This document shows positions 1 to 11,527 of a stretch of DNA of 64,000 nucleotides, in pieces (position 1 is the first letter of the stretch; each line of letters opens with the position of its first letter). Origin of the DNA: Nemania diffusa (Eukaryota; Ascomycota; Sordariomycetes; Xylariales; Xylariaceae); NCBI GenBank assembly GCA_038501195.1, contig JBBPUQ010000009.1, forward strand, positions 2,356,001-2,420,000, in the 5' to 3' direction. Made by a program: the position numbers and the translations under genes. The notes beneath the pieces are model-generated. The model made no database searches. It was not told where the DNA came from and saw only the letters and a list, made by a program, of their open reading frames with translations.

Positions 1-250
1 TAGGGGCGAGTGAGACACCTGAGACATGCTGATGAGAGCTTTAGACACACAGGATACAGAGTATAGAGAGGTGAAGATCTTACCTCTTGGACGGTTGGAC
101 GACCACGATAGCCTATTATAGCCTGGGGGCGAAAGGGCTTTGCCGTGGCACGAGTCCGTTTATCAATGTCGATCCTCTTGTCTTCGTATAGTCGATGGTA
201 TTGTTACCTTCCGCAACTAGGTTTCATTTAAATGCCATAAAGCGTCGGTT
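1..250. other. Window edge, no gene recognised
   Basis: I see no convincing coding exon, RNA gene or repeat here. It contains one copy (55-63) of a short TACAGAGTA-type word that recurs in other spacers of the window. Confidence 0.4.
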
Positions 251-582
251 CTACACCACGGTAGATCTCTGGGTTTTCTCGGCGTTCAGCCGGCTTGGCA
301 ACGCCATGTACACATCCATCCAGGGACGTGTGGGGATCTCGTCACTGGGAACTCTTTCAAAGTCCCTTGCCGAATATCCGTCCAATAGGTAAGTATAGTA
401 CCTGCTGTAAGGCGCTACAGCATTGTAACTACACCAACGGAACGCATAAAGGGTTCTACCGACCCGTTTATTTACACCTTGCCTGTGGGAAAAAGTGCCA
501 AGATAGTTATATCCAGCGCTCTTTAGGCTCAAGGCCGCATCGTTATTGTTGATGCAAAAATATCCGATCCCTTGGTAATTTG
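251..582 (-). CDS. Exon-like orphan reading frame, partial or decayed gene
   Basis: On the minus strand an open frame of about 110 codons runs from a possible acceptor (TTTAG at the high-coordinate edge, near 582) to a TAG at 251-253. Its composition looks like a folded protein: it is rich in Tyr, Gly, Arg and Trp, with segments such as GYNYLGTFSHRQG, RYYTYLLDGYSARDF and PTRPWMDVYMALP. I do not recognise the family. No ATG or upstream exon could be linked convincingly, and the next sequence is the 5' end of a gene on the opposite strand. It is either the last exon of a gene whose first exons overlap that neighbour, or a truncated remnant. Codons were read directly; function is unknown. Confidence 0.35.
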
Positions 583-752
583 CTAAAGATGACGTACTTT
601 GGCAATGGCTATTGCGATTCCTATAAAATGGCGATAGCGTTGGCGTCACGGCTCGCTGCCATGAGGTGATTGAACAAGAAGCGACAGGACGGTCGCAAGC
701 GCCCGCCAAGATTAGTCACGACATTAGACCAACTGCATTGAATATTTGAACC

Positions 753-1708
753 ATGGGGCAGCAACCCTCGCTTCCAGGGCCACCTGGAACTAAGTTCCGC
801 GTCATTGGTGCCGGAATGTGAGTCAAGTTTGTTGGGCATCATCTTCTGGCATGACTAGGGGGGAAAGATAACAACGCCCGCTGTGATGCAGATGCTTAAT
901 ATTACAACTGTCCGCGGGGCGCTTATTCTGCCTCTAGTGCAGCGTTATTGAGTGTAAGCTGACATTAAATAGGTCCCGTACTGGTACGAAGACACTTAAC
1001 GAAGCCCTGACGATTCTCTTGAAGGGACCTGTTCATGACTCCGGCATTCAGTCGCTCGGCGGGCCAATGGATCAGATCGGCGCTTGGTTGCAGATTATGG
1101 CACTGGCCCCCAAAGCCCAGTCTTTCTCAGACCAGAAGAAGCTCGATTGGCTGCTGTCCTCTGTGCTCGACGGTTATGTCGCTACCATGGATTGCCCAGC
1201 TGCTACGCTTACCCCGGAGATAATGCGCGTCTACCCGGACGCCATCGTGATCGCGACAACCAGAGACGAGCTATCATGGTGGCGGAGTATGCACTACATG
1301 AATAACATGATGTCGACGTGGTATTTACCGCTGGCGGTACTCTTTCTACGCAAGAGCCAGGTTTACGGGGTCTGGATGGTGAGGTTTAGTGGGATTATGA
1401 AGTGGCGGTACAACTCTGAGAAGATACAAGAGGACACCCTTCGAAAACACGAGCAACATCTGCGTGACACTGTACCCCCCGAAAAATTATTCTGGTACAA
1501 TGTCAGCGAAGGATGGGAACCGCTTTGTCGGATTCTCAACGTCCCGGTACCAGACATCCCATTTCCCCATAATAACAACAAGATGGATGCCTCGAAAGTA
1601 GTCCGAGACCATGTCATGGCTGGTATCATATCATGGATATTCGTAATCTCGACATTCGCTGTCGTGGTCTGGTTTTTGAATTCTTGGTCCAAGCGACATT
1701 TTTCTTGA
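753..1708 (+). CDS. P-loop sulfotransferase-like protein (Sulfotransfer_4 type), C-terminal membrane anchor
   Basis: Two exons, 753-817 and 973-1708, join around a 155-nt GTGAGT...TAG intron to give 266 residues. The splice rebuilds the motif GAGMSRTGTKTLNEAL near residues 19-34, the PAPS-binding P-loop-like signature of the fungal Sulfotransfer_4 family; VIATTRDELSWWRS in mid protein also fits that family. The last 25 or so residues contain one strong hydrophobic segment (MAGIISWIFVISTFAVVVWF) followed by basic residues, so a C-terminally anchored membrane protein is likely. Members are common in fungi and mostly uncharacterised, so no substrate is claimed. The start is the ATG directly before the conserved MGQQPSLPGPPGT leader. 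Length is normal for the family. Confidence 0.85.
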
Positions 1709-4089
1709 TAGACAGATACGATATGATAGAGCTGAGAAGGCAGCCATTGGTTTGATCTGCCATTTCCTCTACTTACACTGGCCTATCTAAACCATGCGCT
1801 TATGAGAGATATAGAATAATACCATGATAAAGCACTAGACATTGTCATCACGCATGCGCTAAACCCCCTCTATTAATTAGGGATCTCAGCGTCTTATGTA
1901 CCAAAAGCCATCGGCAACAGTTCCCATCATTCCCAACAACCCCATCAACCAGGTAGTTCTCTCTCTATTCTGTATTGTCTTTTCGAGGTGTACTTAAGAT
2001 TGCTTTGTATCGTTCACGCGAGGATAAGGGATTGTGGGGATATCCACCTCGAGGAAGGGGCATGTATGTATCTGCTCCCATCTGAGCCATCCCTTAACCT
2101 GATAACAAGTAGCCGATCGGCGGGAACTAACTCCTTCGCTCACACATTAGTTATGATATTATCAGCCTCCTCTATCTTGCTAAATTGGGGCTTAGACATT
2201 CCCGGTTCTTGATGTTCTTTCACTGCGGCCTTTTACCCCGCTCCAGTCTGCTCGTTTCCCCGCGAGACAATATCGAATATCTAACTAATTAGTCTACTGA
2301 ATTGTAGATCCCCTTTCTCGAAGTACTTGGAAAACGACTATACGCGAAAACCCAACAAGTTAATATGTGGTATTCTATATTAACTTCACCCATACTGAGG
2401 ATAAATTGAAGCATAGGCCTAGGCGGTCTCCCCCGTAAGGTAACACAGTACGCTTATGAGAACCTACTTAAGGTAGTGTTCAGCTGTGTGCGACTACCTT
2501 GTGCTTCGAGATGGAGTGAGGGGAATGTCGGCTCTCGCGTCGTGTACCCTGTCCACTGCTCGAAATCGGACCGAGAATATGGCCTGTCTAGATAGTCTCG
2601 TCCGCTTAATCTGCAGCCCTTCGCTGAACAGATGGGAATACCCATTTAACACAGCCCTGTCTACTGTACGTTAAATCGCCAAGGCTGATCTTATGAGGAG
2701 TGCAATAACTCTAAACAAAGTAGTGCGATGACTTCTAGTGTCTAGCTTGCAGACTCCGTAGCTCTAAAAAGGTTCGCCGGGGTCGTTAGTGGGGTGTCGA
2801 AGAGAGGAGCTTTGAATTAGATGCCCTTTAGTTCGCCCACTCCCCTGAGTACTTAATGGTCTCATCGATCACATTCTTCAGCTTAGCTATTTCCGCGGCC
2901 GGGACCCGCGTGTCGACGTAATTGTATATGGCGAGCTCATATGTATGTACATAAGCCAGTTCTAGTTTAGAAACTGAAATCCTATTTAGGAGAACGATTT
3001 GCGATATTTATGATCAACAACAGCGGAGTCGAAGGCCCCTGCATTAGTTCGTAGTTATCAAAGGTTATGATGACAGCAAGTAACACTGCTTGCTTTCTCT
3101 ACATGATCATGCGGTGTCTGTCTATCTGAATGTCTGAATGGCACCTACATGTACAAGTAAATATATTAATTATTAGATATGGACTCAGGTCATGCTCTGA
3201 GAAGTGGACAGATCGTTACTTACGCATACATTCCATGTTAAGACACCATCGATTAGATACTCTAGTGTATATGTAGTACGGCTTTAGTGTAGAGTATAGC
3301 ATGCTACTAGGCATGTCGCTAGCTACCTACTATATGTATGTACTGTAAGTCTGCTGGAAACCACCCCACAACACTAACTAATAATTGCGGACTCTACTCT
3401 GTTTTCCTAGCTTCGCGTCTTCTTGCTTGTTTGTGACCCAGAAACCGGGTTGTGGGGGTTGGTCGATCTTGGACAGATCTGTTATAGTCTATATCTATCA
3501 GCCTTAATCGACCTACGATTATGAAGAAAGGTCTATATCTTAGGGGTAGGCACTTATTATTTTCATTAAAATTGATAGTTATATTCTACAATCAGTGTTC
3601 GAATATGTATAAGTTCAAATTTGCGGAACATGGGGAGTGAGGGCATCATATTCTGTACTCTCTGGGTAACAGTAATAGGCAAGGTATTCATCAACAAATA
3701 CTTCTATACCCTGTATCCACTTATGCTTACATATTTTACGCATAGGTAGCCAAGAGCCTGTTTTGAGTGGAATGTAGGGTAGTCTACGTGTATCTTTCTA
3801 CTAAGTATATGACTCGAGCTATCGGGCATCTGCGTATAGGGAGCCGCTTTTAGATCGCCTGGCACTACACACGTATTTCGTAACGTGGCGTACTTTTTAC
3901 GGTTCACAAGACGATCTCTTCTCACAGCACATTCTGTTAGGTGGCTCAATGGTCACAGTATCAAAAATTATGTCCGATTTGCAAAATGGGTATCGTGATC
4001 CAATATTCAGTGGTCTACTACAGATTGAAACGTAACTAACATAAACAATTCGGAGACTTTCTTCCGGATAGAGAGCGAGAATGGGCCAT
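1709..4089. other. Gene-poor spacer, 2.4 kb
   Basis: No reading frame here looks like a protein. Stop codons are dense in all frames. I see no tRNA, LTR or terminal inverted repeat. It is AT-leaning in 2950-3720 and probably holds 3' flanks of the two neighbouring genes and decayed DNA. Confidence 0.45.
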
Positions 4090-5975
4090 TCATACATGCT
4101 GGCTTCCGGGCTTCTCTGAGATCTCAACCGCCGCAGGCTTACTATCCTCGCTAACCGTCTTGGATTCCACTGGCTCCTCGCCGAAGAGCTCACCCATATG
4201 TTCTAAAGATACGCCTGTTTTACGAGTTAGCTTAGGGACTTGTAGTAGTGACAAATAAGCGTACCCTTAGTTTCGGGGATGAAGAACCACACGAATATGA
4301 GCATGATAATACCAAAGCTGCCATATATGAAATACGTCCTAGCAAGCCAGTTTAATTAGCGAGCGCCCCCTTGCGTAGTTCGTACTTTCTACTTACCCAT
4401 ATCCTTTATAACCTAGTGTCGCCAGCATGATGGGAAGAGTCCGGGAAACGACAAAGTTGAACAGCCACTGAGTTGCCGCAGCGAGAGCCACGTTCAGCGG
4501 GCGTAAACGGGCAGTTGGGATCTCGGAAACTAGGATCCAGCAGGCCGGGCCCCAACCGAACTGGAAGAAGGCCGCGAAAACGAAGATGAAGGCCAAGGCG
4601 AAGTAGCCGGCAACGGGAACTGGTTGGCCATCCTGAGGTGGAGCGACCCGGACGTATATCCCAATGTAGAACATGCAGAAGGACTGGCCCATGGCCGAAA
4701 CAAGAAGTGACCGACGACGACCGAGAGAGTCGGCCATGAAGAGCAGGAAGATGCTGCACGACACGACCTTGACAATCCCGTAGACACCGGTGCCGAGTAG
4801 GGAGTTCGAGGTTCCCATGATGCCAAGGTTCGTGAAGATGGTCGGTGCATAGACGTTGATCGCATTTGTTCCGGTCAGCTGTTGGAATACCATCAACGCG
4901 ATACTCAGGAGGGCGCGGCGGCGATTAGTTTCGACTGTCCACATCTCCTTCTGCAGAGACCAAAAGGTTGCGTCACCCATGAGCCGCCTCTCTTGCTCTA
5001 GCTGATCAGCGATCTCGCGAAACTCCTCTTGGAGGTAAGGGTGGTCATCGGGCAGCTGCCGGAGTCTTTTCAGAACACTCTTAGCTTCCTCCCACCGGTC
5101 TTTGCGAGCGAGATATCTCGGCGACTCGTTGCAGATCAGCATTAGCGAGAAGAGGAACAACGCGGGGATACCCTGCACGGAGAGCGGCACGATATATTTG
5201 GTCGCGCCGTGTAGGTGCAGCTGAGCCCCAAAGTTGACCCAGAAGGCGATCAGGCTGCCCGTGACGATGAAGAGCTGGTACATGCCGGTAAGCAGTCCAC
5301 GGATGGCCCGCGGCGCGTTTTCGGATACGTAGATAGGATTTACAACACTCGACGCTCCCACTCCGAGGCCTATTCACACCACGTTAATGAATATTCCACA
5401 GAGCGCTGTGAAACTGTCGGCAAGTCCTCTTACCGGCTACGAATCGCCCGATGTATATTGGCTCGAGATGTCCCGAGGCCGCCGCCTGGAGGATGACACC
5501 CGCCAACGTAAACATGGAGGCATAGATGAGGCACCATTTACGGCCCCATAGATCCGCTAATGGGTAGGCGGCAAGAGCACCGACGAAGCATCCGGCCTGA
5601 AGCACAGACACGATGTTCGCTTGAAGGTTCGCAGAAGCGATAGTTGATGTATCGCCCAATTTGTAGTCCCTGAGTTTGCAAACTATATTAGCTACATCTA
5701 ATTTTCTCTGAGCTACGTGGGCAAGAGAATGGGCTCAGGCTTACTCGATAAAAGTGTCCAATTTGATGACACCCCCGATAACACCGCTGTCCCAGCCAAA
5801 GGAAGCGGCACCGAAACAGGCCTCCAGAGATGTTAGCACGAGCGCGTAATTCTGAAACTGCGAACAGACTTACGGAGCATGCTAATAGGAAAACCCTCCA
5901 GCCATAGATCTCCACGGGATCAGTTTTCATCGCGTCATTTTTGACGATCTTTCGCAACAACCGAATTCCCGACAT
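4090..5975 (-). CDS. MFS sugar-porter family transporter (quinate/hexose permease-like)
   Basis: Six exons (5874-5975, 5745-5821, 5434-5669, 4397-5369, 4265-4338, 4090-4214) join in frame to 528 residues, the normal length for a fungal 12-helix sugar porter. Family signatures are present: [10 protein letters not shown] in helix 1, DLWGRKW between helices 2 and 3, [13 protein letters not shown] after helix 4 (rebuilt across an intron), ESPRYLARK before the central loop, [16 protein letters not shown] in helix 7, DSLGRRR, and FFIPETKG after helix 12. The N-terminal [22 protein letters not shown] resembles the quinate-permease branch more than hexose carriers, but substrate cannot be read from sequence. 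It would act in the plasma membrane as a proton symporter. The gene is divergent from the BNR_4 gene at 7464, with a 1.5-kb intergenic region that could hold shared control elements. Confidence 0.9.
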
Positions 5976-7463
5976 CGTGGAGGCGAATGGGACTACCCCA
6001 GAGCGACTGATTTTGCTGTACTGCTCTGTTCAATTCCTATCTCCTAGTCAGGTTGTCGATCCAATACCGGCAACAGTCGCTAAAGCCCCTCGCTGGTAGA
6101 AAAACGAGTTCGACCAGAGTGCAGACAGCCTGGAGCGCGCGACGTCTGGCCTTTAAGAAAGCTTACTGGTAAGACGCCCAGCCTCAAGCACCGCACAGCT
6201 CTATACTATTCGCGGTAATGGGCCCGGCCATTGGCAGGGAGGTTGACATAACATCGACTCGCCTAAGCCGGTTCTCAAGGGCCGGTTAAGTTCATTGTTA
6301 ACATTGCCGTAGAGAAAGTTGGGGTACCCCAGCTCTTAGTCGAAAAGAACAAGCTCGCGAAAGTTATTCCACCAAACAGAGCAGAGGAAGGGCGACGAAA
6401 GCTACTTGACCCCAGCTTTGCATTCCTAGCCATTTCTGGGGACTCCTCACTACCCCACGGGCCGCCAGACCTGATGAGGAGAAAGTCGACTTATCGACCC
6501 TTGTTAGTGCTGAAATATGTACCGGGAGCGTGATCGCTAACACGTTCGTTCAATTCAAGATATTACGCCTTGGCAAAAGCTGATCCGCCTCATCGCTCTT
6601 CAGTTCCTCCTTGTTTACGTATTCTTCCGCGCACGCCTGATCCTACCTTCGTTCGCTAGCATAAAGCGCAATAATAGGCGACCAATAGGTAACCAATTAT
6701 TCCCCGCAACTGTTAAGTATATAGAGCGTGAATATGTTCATACTATCTGTGTAGCTAGCCCATAATAATAATACCATGGTATGATTGAGGCAACCCCAAT
6801 GGCATGTGAGATGTACTAGCGAGCCAATCACCAGCCACTATAGGCGGAGATATTACCATGTTAGTGGAGCTAGATACAAAGCACTTTAGGCTCAATGAGG
6901 AGAACAAGTCGGTGACTGTTCACAACACGTCTCTGGATGTCGTGTTGTCGATACGATAATGGAGTTATAACTCGACTTGCGCAGGGTATTTGTGATGACC
7001 TGCAGGACCTGAGAGTTTGCGGCGAAAAACTTGGGGTCTGGGTTCTCCACCATGTCTATGAGGAGCATGCTAGTAGTATTCGTATTATAGGGGCTCAATA
7101 ATGTATGTAGATGGGGATAAACACGAAGGCGCGGATCCCTTCGTATACCTAGCATATAGCGGATGCGTGGGGCAATGTGGGATAATTCTGCGGTTCATAG
7201 CGTTAACGGGCTTTACGGTGGTGGTGCCTCATCTCGCTGGATCAACAGAAGTGATAGCACAGAATCGAAGAGTTAACCGTGTAGGCAAGATAGACAATCG
7301 ATTTTGATATTTCCCTCCTCTAGCCGCTCAACGCAACTCAGCTTGCGAATCTGCAACTGTGAGGATAGCAAGAAAGAGAGGCACAGAGCGAATAGATTTC
7401 GCGGTCCCTAATACAGTGTAGGCACGAAGGCGTAATCTGAAATCGGCTGTCTAGTATCATAAA
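5976..7463. promoter_or_regulatory. Divergent intergenic region between the MFS transporter and BNR_4 genes
   Basis: This 1.5-kb stretch separates two genes read away from each other. It contains a direct repeat of GCCGGTT (6267-6273 and 6281-6287, 14-bp spacing) and a perfect palindrome GGGGTACCCC (6321-6330). CCGG-type half sites are bound by fungal Zn2Cys6 regulators and C/G-rich SYGGRG words by the CreA repressor, so both are candidates for carbon-source control. No binding is shown. A minus-strand frame at 6892-7155 contains a protein-like run (VENPDPKFFAANSQVLQVITN), but I could not extend it into a gene. Confidence 0.4.
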
Positions 7464-9046
7464 ATGAAGCTGGCTAATCCGACACGCACAATCCTGGGCC
7501 CAGATCCCATACACCGCAGCTGTGCCATCAACGGCTACGCGTTCCAGCAGGACGCGATCCATACCTTTAACGGCTGGCAGTACGCGTGTTTCTATGCCTC
7601 GTGCTCAGGTGCGAAAGAGCCGCTGTTCGTGCACCTTTCCCGCCGAAAGCTGCCAGACGGGCCTTGGCAGACCATTATATTCGAGGATTACGAGCAGACA
7701 GTGGACGACGGACATAACACGGTTCAGGTAAATCCCACTGAGTTTTTAGATGCGATACTACGAAATAGTTGTTCGAGCGCAAGACGAGATGTTGGATCTA
7801 ACGGTTCTTGAGAGGGGTGTATAGCTAGGGATCTGCCCGGGCGACGGCACGATCCATCTATCATACGACCACCACTGCGACGTGCTGCGCTACCGACACT
7901 CGGAACCGGGCGTGGCCACGTCGCCGGAGCAAGCGAACTGGGGGCCTGAGCTCTTCACATCAACGCTCTCTGCGCTGCCAGGCCTATCGTCTCCCAAGGT
8001 CACAGAACTGCTCAGCTACATCACATACCCCCGCTTCGTGACGCGAGGGCAGGACCTGCTATTCACCTTCCGCACCGGCAAAGCCGGGCTCGGCGACGAC
8101 CATCTCTGCGTGTACACGGCGTCGCCAGAGCACACGGATAGCGCTAGCGGGGCCACACCAGAGGCAGGAGCCTACAAGTTCCTCGGCACGCACCTCAAAG
8201 GCGTATCCAACAACCCCTACATCCACGGCCTCGACGTGTCGCCGGACGGCCGCTACCTCCACGCGACGTGGGTGTACCGCGAGTTCGTGCCCTACGACGG
8301 CTGGGACGACCCGCTGGACACGAAGCACAAGGCGCAGGCGGGGCCCAACGCCGCGACCAACAACCGCGACATCTGCCACGCGTGGTCCGCGGACGGCGGT
8401 ACGCGCTGGCACACCGGACCTCGAGGCGGCGGCGACGACGACGTGATCGTCGCGGACCTCGCGCGCGGCGAGAGCATCCTGCCGAGCTCTCCCGGCGTCG
8501 TGGCCTTCGCGATACCCAAGGGTTCCGGGCTCATGAACCAGGAGGCGCAGGTCGTCGACCGCGACGGCGGCGTGCACGTGCTTAACAGGGATAGCCTGGA
8601 TCCCGACGGCGTGGTGAGGTGGCGGCATTACCACCTGTCTCCCGATGGTAAGTCGTCGCCATGATACCTAGCAGGAACGCGAAATTTAGAGCGTAGGAGC
8701 TAACAATTGCCGCATTGGACGTGTAGACGTGTGGGCGCGGCGAGCACTCCCCCACGTCGAGGGCGTGTACGGCGGGAAGCGCGGCCAGCTGGTCGTGAGT
8801 CGAGAGGGAGACTTGTACTTCGTGCTCCCGCACCACGCGGACCCCGTGCTCACGATCCTCAGGGCGTCGAGGGCGAGTCGGTACGCAGAATACGAGCTCG
8901 TGTGGCGCGGGGAAGGGTTCCCGCCCACCGACCCGCTGGTGGATAAAGCGCGACGATCCCACGATAATGTCCTCTCGGTATTCACGAGAGCGTTCAACGG
9001 ACCAGACGGGAACGTAGACGTGGTGGTGTTGGATTTCCAGCTCTGA
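7464..9046 (+). CDS. BNR_4 / sialidase-like beta-propeller protein, possible polysaccharide lyase or hydrolase
   Basis: Exons 7464-7727, 7825-8647 and 8727-9046 give 468 residues. The first splice rebuilds HNTVQLGICPGDGTIHLSYDHH, a hallmark block of the BNR_4 family; AINGYAFQQDAIHTFNGWQ near the N-terminus and several Asp-box-like strands (DVSPDGRYLHATW, WSADGGTRWH) support a bladed propeller. Related folds are found in sialidase-like proteins and some polysaccharide lyases (the rhamnose-glucuronate lyases of family PL42 are one comparison), but catalytic residues cannot be assigned from sequence alone. No secretion signal is obvious, so an intracellular role or a missed upstream exon is possible. 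Exon 2 is strikingly GC-rich, especially at third positions, unlike the neighbours. Its partner is the divergent MFS transporter at 4090-5975; together they could form an uptake-plus-cleavage pair. Confidence 0.8.
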
Positions 9047-9233
9047 TGGTCCGGTTATGCAGGTCAGGTTCAGTCCAACAGGCGTGGAAGATCGAACTGC
9101 TGATTGTAGGTGATATATTAGTGCGCTCGAACGTGGCATGTAATCTAAGGTGTCTCTCACTATTTTTATACAATGATTGCTCGTGGTCTCGTCATATACC
9201 CAATTTTCCAAGCATAAACAACCGCCCAACCAG

Positions 9234-10952
9234 TTACTTCTTTGTTATACAACCATTGGTTTGACCCTCTGCCTTTTTTACCTCTATTTTGTTGGTAGAG
9301 GGAGCCAAAAAGAGTGCTTCAAGCAATTTTTCTCCATCAAATCCTAATATAATCGAAATTTCCAATACGCCATAAGCAAAGAGGATGATGAGCAAAACAA
9401 TATCAAAAATATGGACGAACCACCAGTAGTATTGTCGACCGAGTTCACAGGTCGCAAATTCATACTTCCATTCCCAAGAGTCCTGGTCGAACCATATGCT
9501 GAGAAGCCCGGCATTGCCGTGAAAGTCAGCCATCATGCTTCGAACTGTAATTTCCCGAATCCCTGGTAGCCCGGACTTCCCAGGCAGCTGGTCATTGCGG
9601 GCCGCCTCCCAGCGCGAAACGTTCCATCGGCGCTCGTCGCTTGGTAAGGACTGGTTGATATAATGATAAGTATCGCAGCCTTCGTGGTCGTGCCCGTTGA
9701 GAATAACGCCCCTCCTTCCCGTCCCACCGGCTGGAGCTTTGGCATCACCATTTAGACCATATATACCCTCTAAGAATCCCTTAGAAGCGTCTGCTGACAG
9801 CTGGTTTTGTTCCTTGACTCCGCCACCTTCGTGGAAATCAAAGAACGGAGAATCGACACAAACTCCCTCCGGCTTGTAGAGGGGCATATGGGTAAGTACG
9901 AGGGTGAAGTGACCCTTGAATTCGACCGCCGATGAAGTATGTATAACAGCGTTGATGAAACCGTATGTACTATCTTGCAGAGATTGATCAAGAGCAGGCG
10001 TATCTAGATTCATGTTGTTGATGTTGATAATTCGCAATTCTGGAGGTAATCGGTTGGATGTCGGGTTTGTATCCGGGTCGAAAACCGTCGCATTCGTAAC
10101 GGGATCCTCGACCGGTAATTCGAAACGAAGCTCGTAAGAGGCCTTGCCAAAGGCAAGCTCGAATCGTTCAAGCAGCTCCGGTGTTAGATCGCCAGCGTAG
10201 CCCACGTCATGGTTTCCAACGACATTGATGAGTCTCCGCTGCCATACTGCCGCCTCGCTGTCTTCCACACCGAGAATACCGCTCACATTGTAATCTTCAG
10301 CCGGATACTGCGCAACTTCGTCGGGGATACGTTCGGCGCCCTTAAATGTCCGGTTCCAGAAACGTGAGCTACGCCTGTTAAACTCGGGATCCCCAATCCA
10401 CTGGCTTCCAAGCAAATCACCAAGAACCGTGACATGTGTAGGTTTCGTCCACCAATTCAGCCTGCGGTAGATATGGGCAAGGTAGAAGTCGTTGCCGAAG
10501 AGGTCGACATGCTTGCGCAGGGACTCGAGCGTGTCGGGAATGTCGTCAAAGAAGACGTCGACGAGATCGTGGGTGGCCTGGCGAAAGCGCTTGCGCAATG
10601 ACGGCTGTTCGGTCTGAAATGTCAAGTGCCTGATGGCCCATTCGAGGTGAAAGAAGGCCGACCGACCATAGTTTGGAATGGAAGTATCGCCTTCTAGTTG
10701 TGGATCGCCAAGCGCAAGGAGGCGGAATGGCGCAGAGATGCCCGTGGGACCGGAGACGTGCTGTCGGAGGGTCTCGCGGAAAGCAGAGGGTTGGGCAGTC
10801 GGGTCAGAAGTGTTGGACGCCGTCGGCGGTAAAGGAAAGGCGCATCCTCGAAAGAGAGGGTAGAGGTACAGGTGCGAAGTGCAGACTACCGCGACGATGC
10901 AGAGGATGCGCACGACATTGCGAAGGAGAGCAAGAAGAGCCGCAGGTGACAT
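9234..10952 (-). CDS. Ted1/Cdc1-type metallophosphoesterase, ER membrane
   Basis: Single-exon frame of 572 residues starting at the ATG at 10952; an upstream in-frame extension begins only at TTG and was not used. A hydrophobic segment near residues 8-30 (LLRNVVRILCIVAVVCTSHLYLY) and another near the C-terminus (YYWWFVHIFDIVLLIILFAYGVLEISIIL) flank a lumenal metallophosphoesterase domain. Metal-ligand motifs are in order: LALGDPQLEGD, VLGDLLGS, VVGNHDVGY, LTHMPLYKPEG and NGHDHEGCDTYH. This arrangement matches fungal Ted1/Cdc1 and animal MPPE1, which trim ethanolamine phosphate from GPI anchors so that GPI proteins leave the ER. The C-terminal tail ends in basic residues (ITKK), close to but not a perfect KKxx retrieval signal. 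It is convergent with the BNR_4 gene, 187 nt apart. Confidence 0.88.
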   Translation of the reverse strand: MSPAALLALLRNVVRILCIVAVVCTSHLYLYPLFRGCAFPLPPTASNTSDPTAQPSAFRETLRQHVSGPTGISAPFRLLALGDPQLEGDTSIPNYGRSAFFHLEWAIRHLTFQTEQPSLRKRFRQATHDLVDVFFDDIPDTLESLRKHVDLFGNDFYLAHIYRRLNWWTKPTHVTVLGDLLGSQWIGDPEFNRRSSRFWNRTFKGAERIPDEVAQYPAEDYNVSGILGVEDSEAAVWQRRLINVVGNHDVGYAGDLTPELLERFELAFGKASYELRFELPVEDPVTNATVFDPDTNPTSNRLPPELRIININNMNLDTPALDQSLQDSTYGFINAVIHTSSAVEFKGHFTLVLTHMPLYKPEGVCVDSPFFDFHEGGGVKEQNQLSADASKGFLEGIYGLNGDAKAPAGGTGRRGVILNGHDHEGCDTYHYINQSLPSDERRWNVSRWEAARNDQLPGKSGLPGIREITVRSMMADFHGNAGLLSIWFDQDSWEWKYEFATCELGRQYYWWFVHIFDIVLLIILFAYGVLEISIILGFDGEKLLEALFLAPSTNKIEVKKAEGQTNGCITKK

Positions 10953-11527
10953 TTGGACGACAACATGGGGCCGAAGCCGTCGATGATGCCAAAATGGCCC
11001 TGGGCTGTGGTTGAAGTGAAGGAGGAGGCAAAGAGAGACCAGCAAGATGGTAGCGTAGAAATAGTATCTATCTACATTAGATACCTACCTGGGGAGATGG
11101 GGAGAATATTTGGTATCCTGTACGCATACAGAATACTCTGTACAGCAAAGGGTTTCCGCGACGCGGGAGCCGTCAGGGGTTTAGTGTGGAGGCGATCATG
11201 ATAGGGGGGAACGACCCCGGTATATGAAGTACCTAGCGTCCAAAGCTGAGAGCAGCTTGGACCCACTGTGTAGGTAGGTAGTATCACATGCTCATCTTCA
11301 GGTACCTACTCTGCACCTACTCTGTACAGCGTGTATACAGATCGTCTGCCTCATCTCACGTTCACAAATCTTACTTAGTCTTACCTATATAAATAATTCG
11401 ATATTCAATTAACAACAGCAATTATATTGAGTTTATTAACTTGTTTAACAGCTATGTGAACCAGAGGTGGTGTCTCAACTTCCCAATCCCATTAAAGTGA
11501 AAATGAATCTTATCATTATCCGACGCG
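10953..11527. promoter_or_regulatory. Upstream region of the metallophosphoesterase gene
   Basis: No coding exon seen. It carries two copies of TACTCTGTACA (11134-11144 and 11318-11328) and TAGGTAGGTA-type words (around 11085 and 11271-11282), both of which recur in other spacers. It also holds the 3' flank of the small gene at 11528. Confidence 0.4.

Noticed and set aside
7101..7307. 68-residue plus-strand frame upstream of the BNR_4 gene
   Set aside because: No continuity with the downstream gene, which has a good start of its own; composition not convincing.
8059..8634. 191-residue minus-strand open frame
   Set aside because: It is the shadow of the GC-rich BNR_4 exon; its Arg/Val/Ala-rich content is not protein-like and the plus strand shows clear family motifs.
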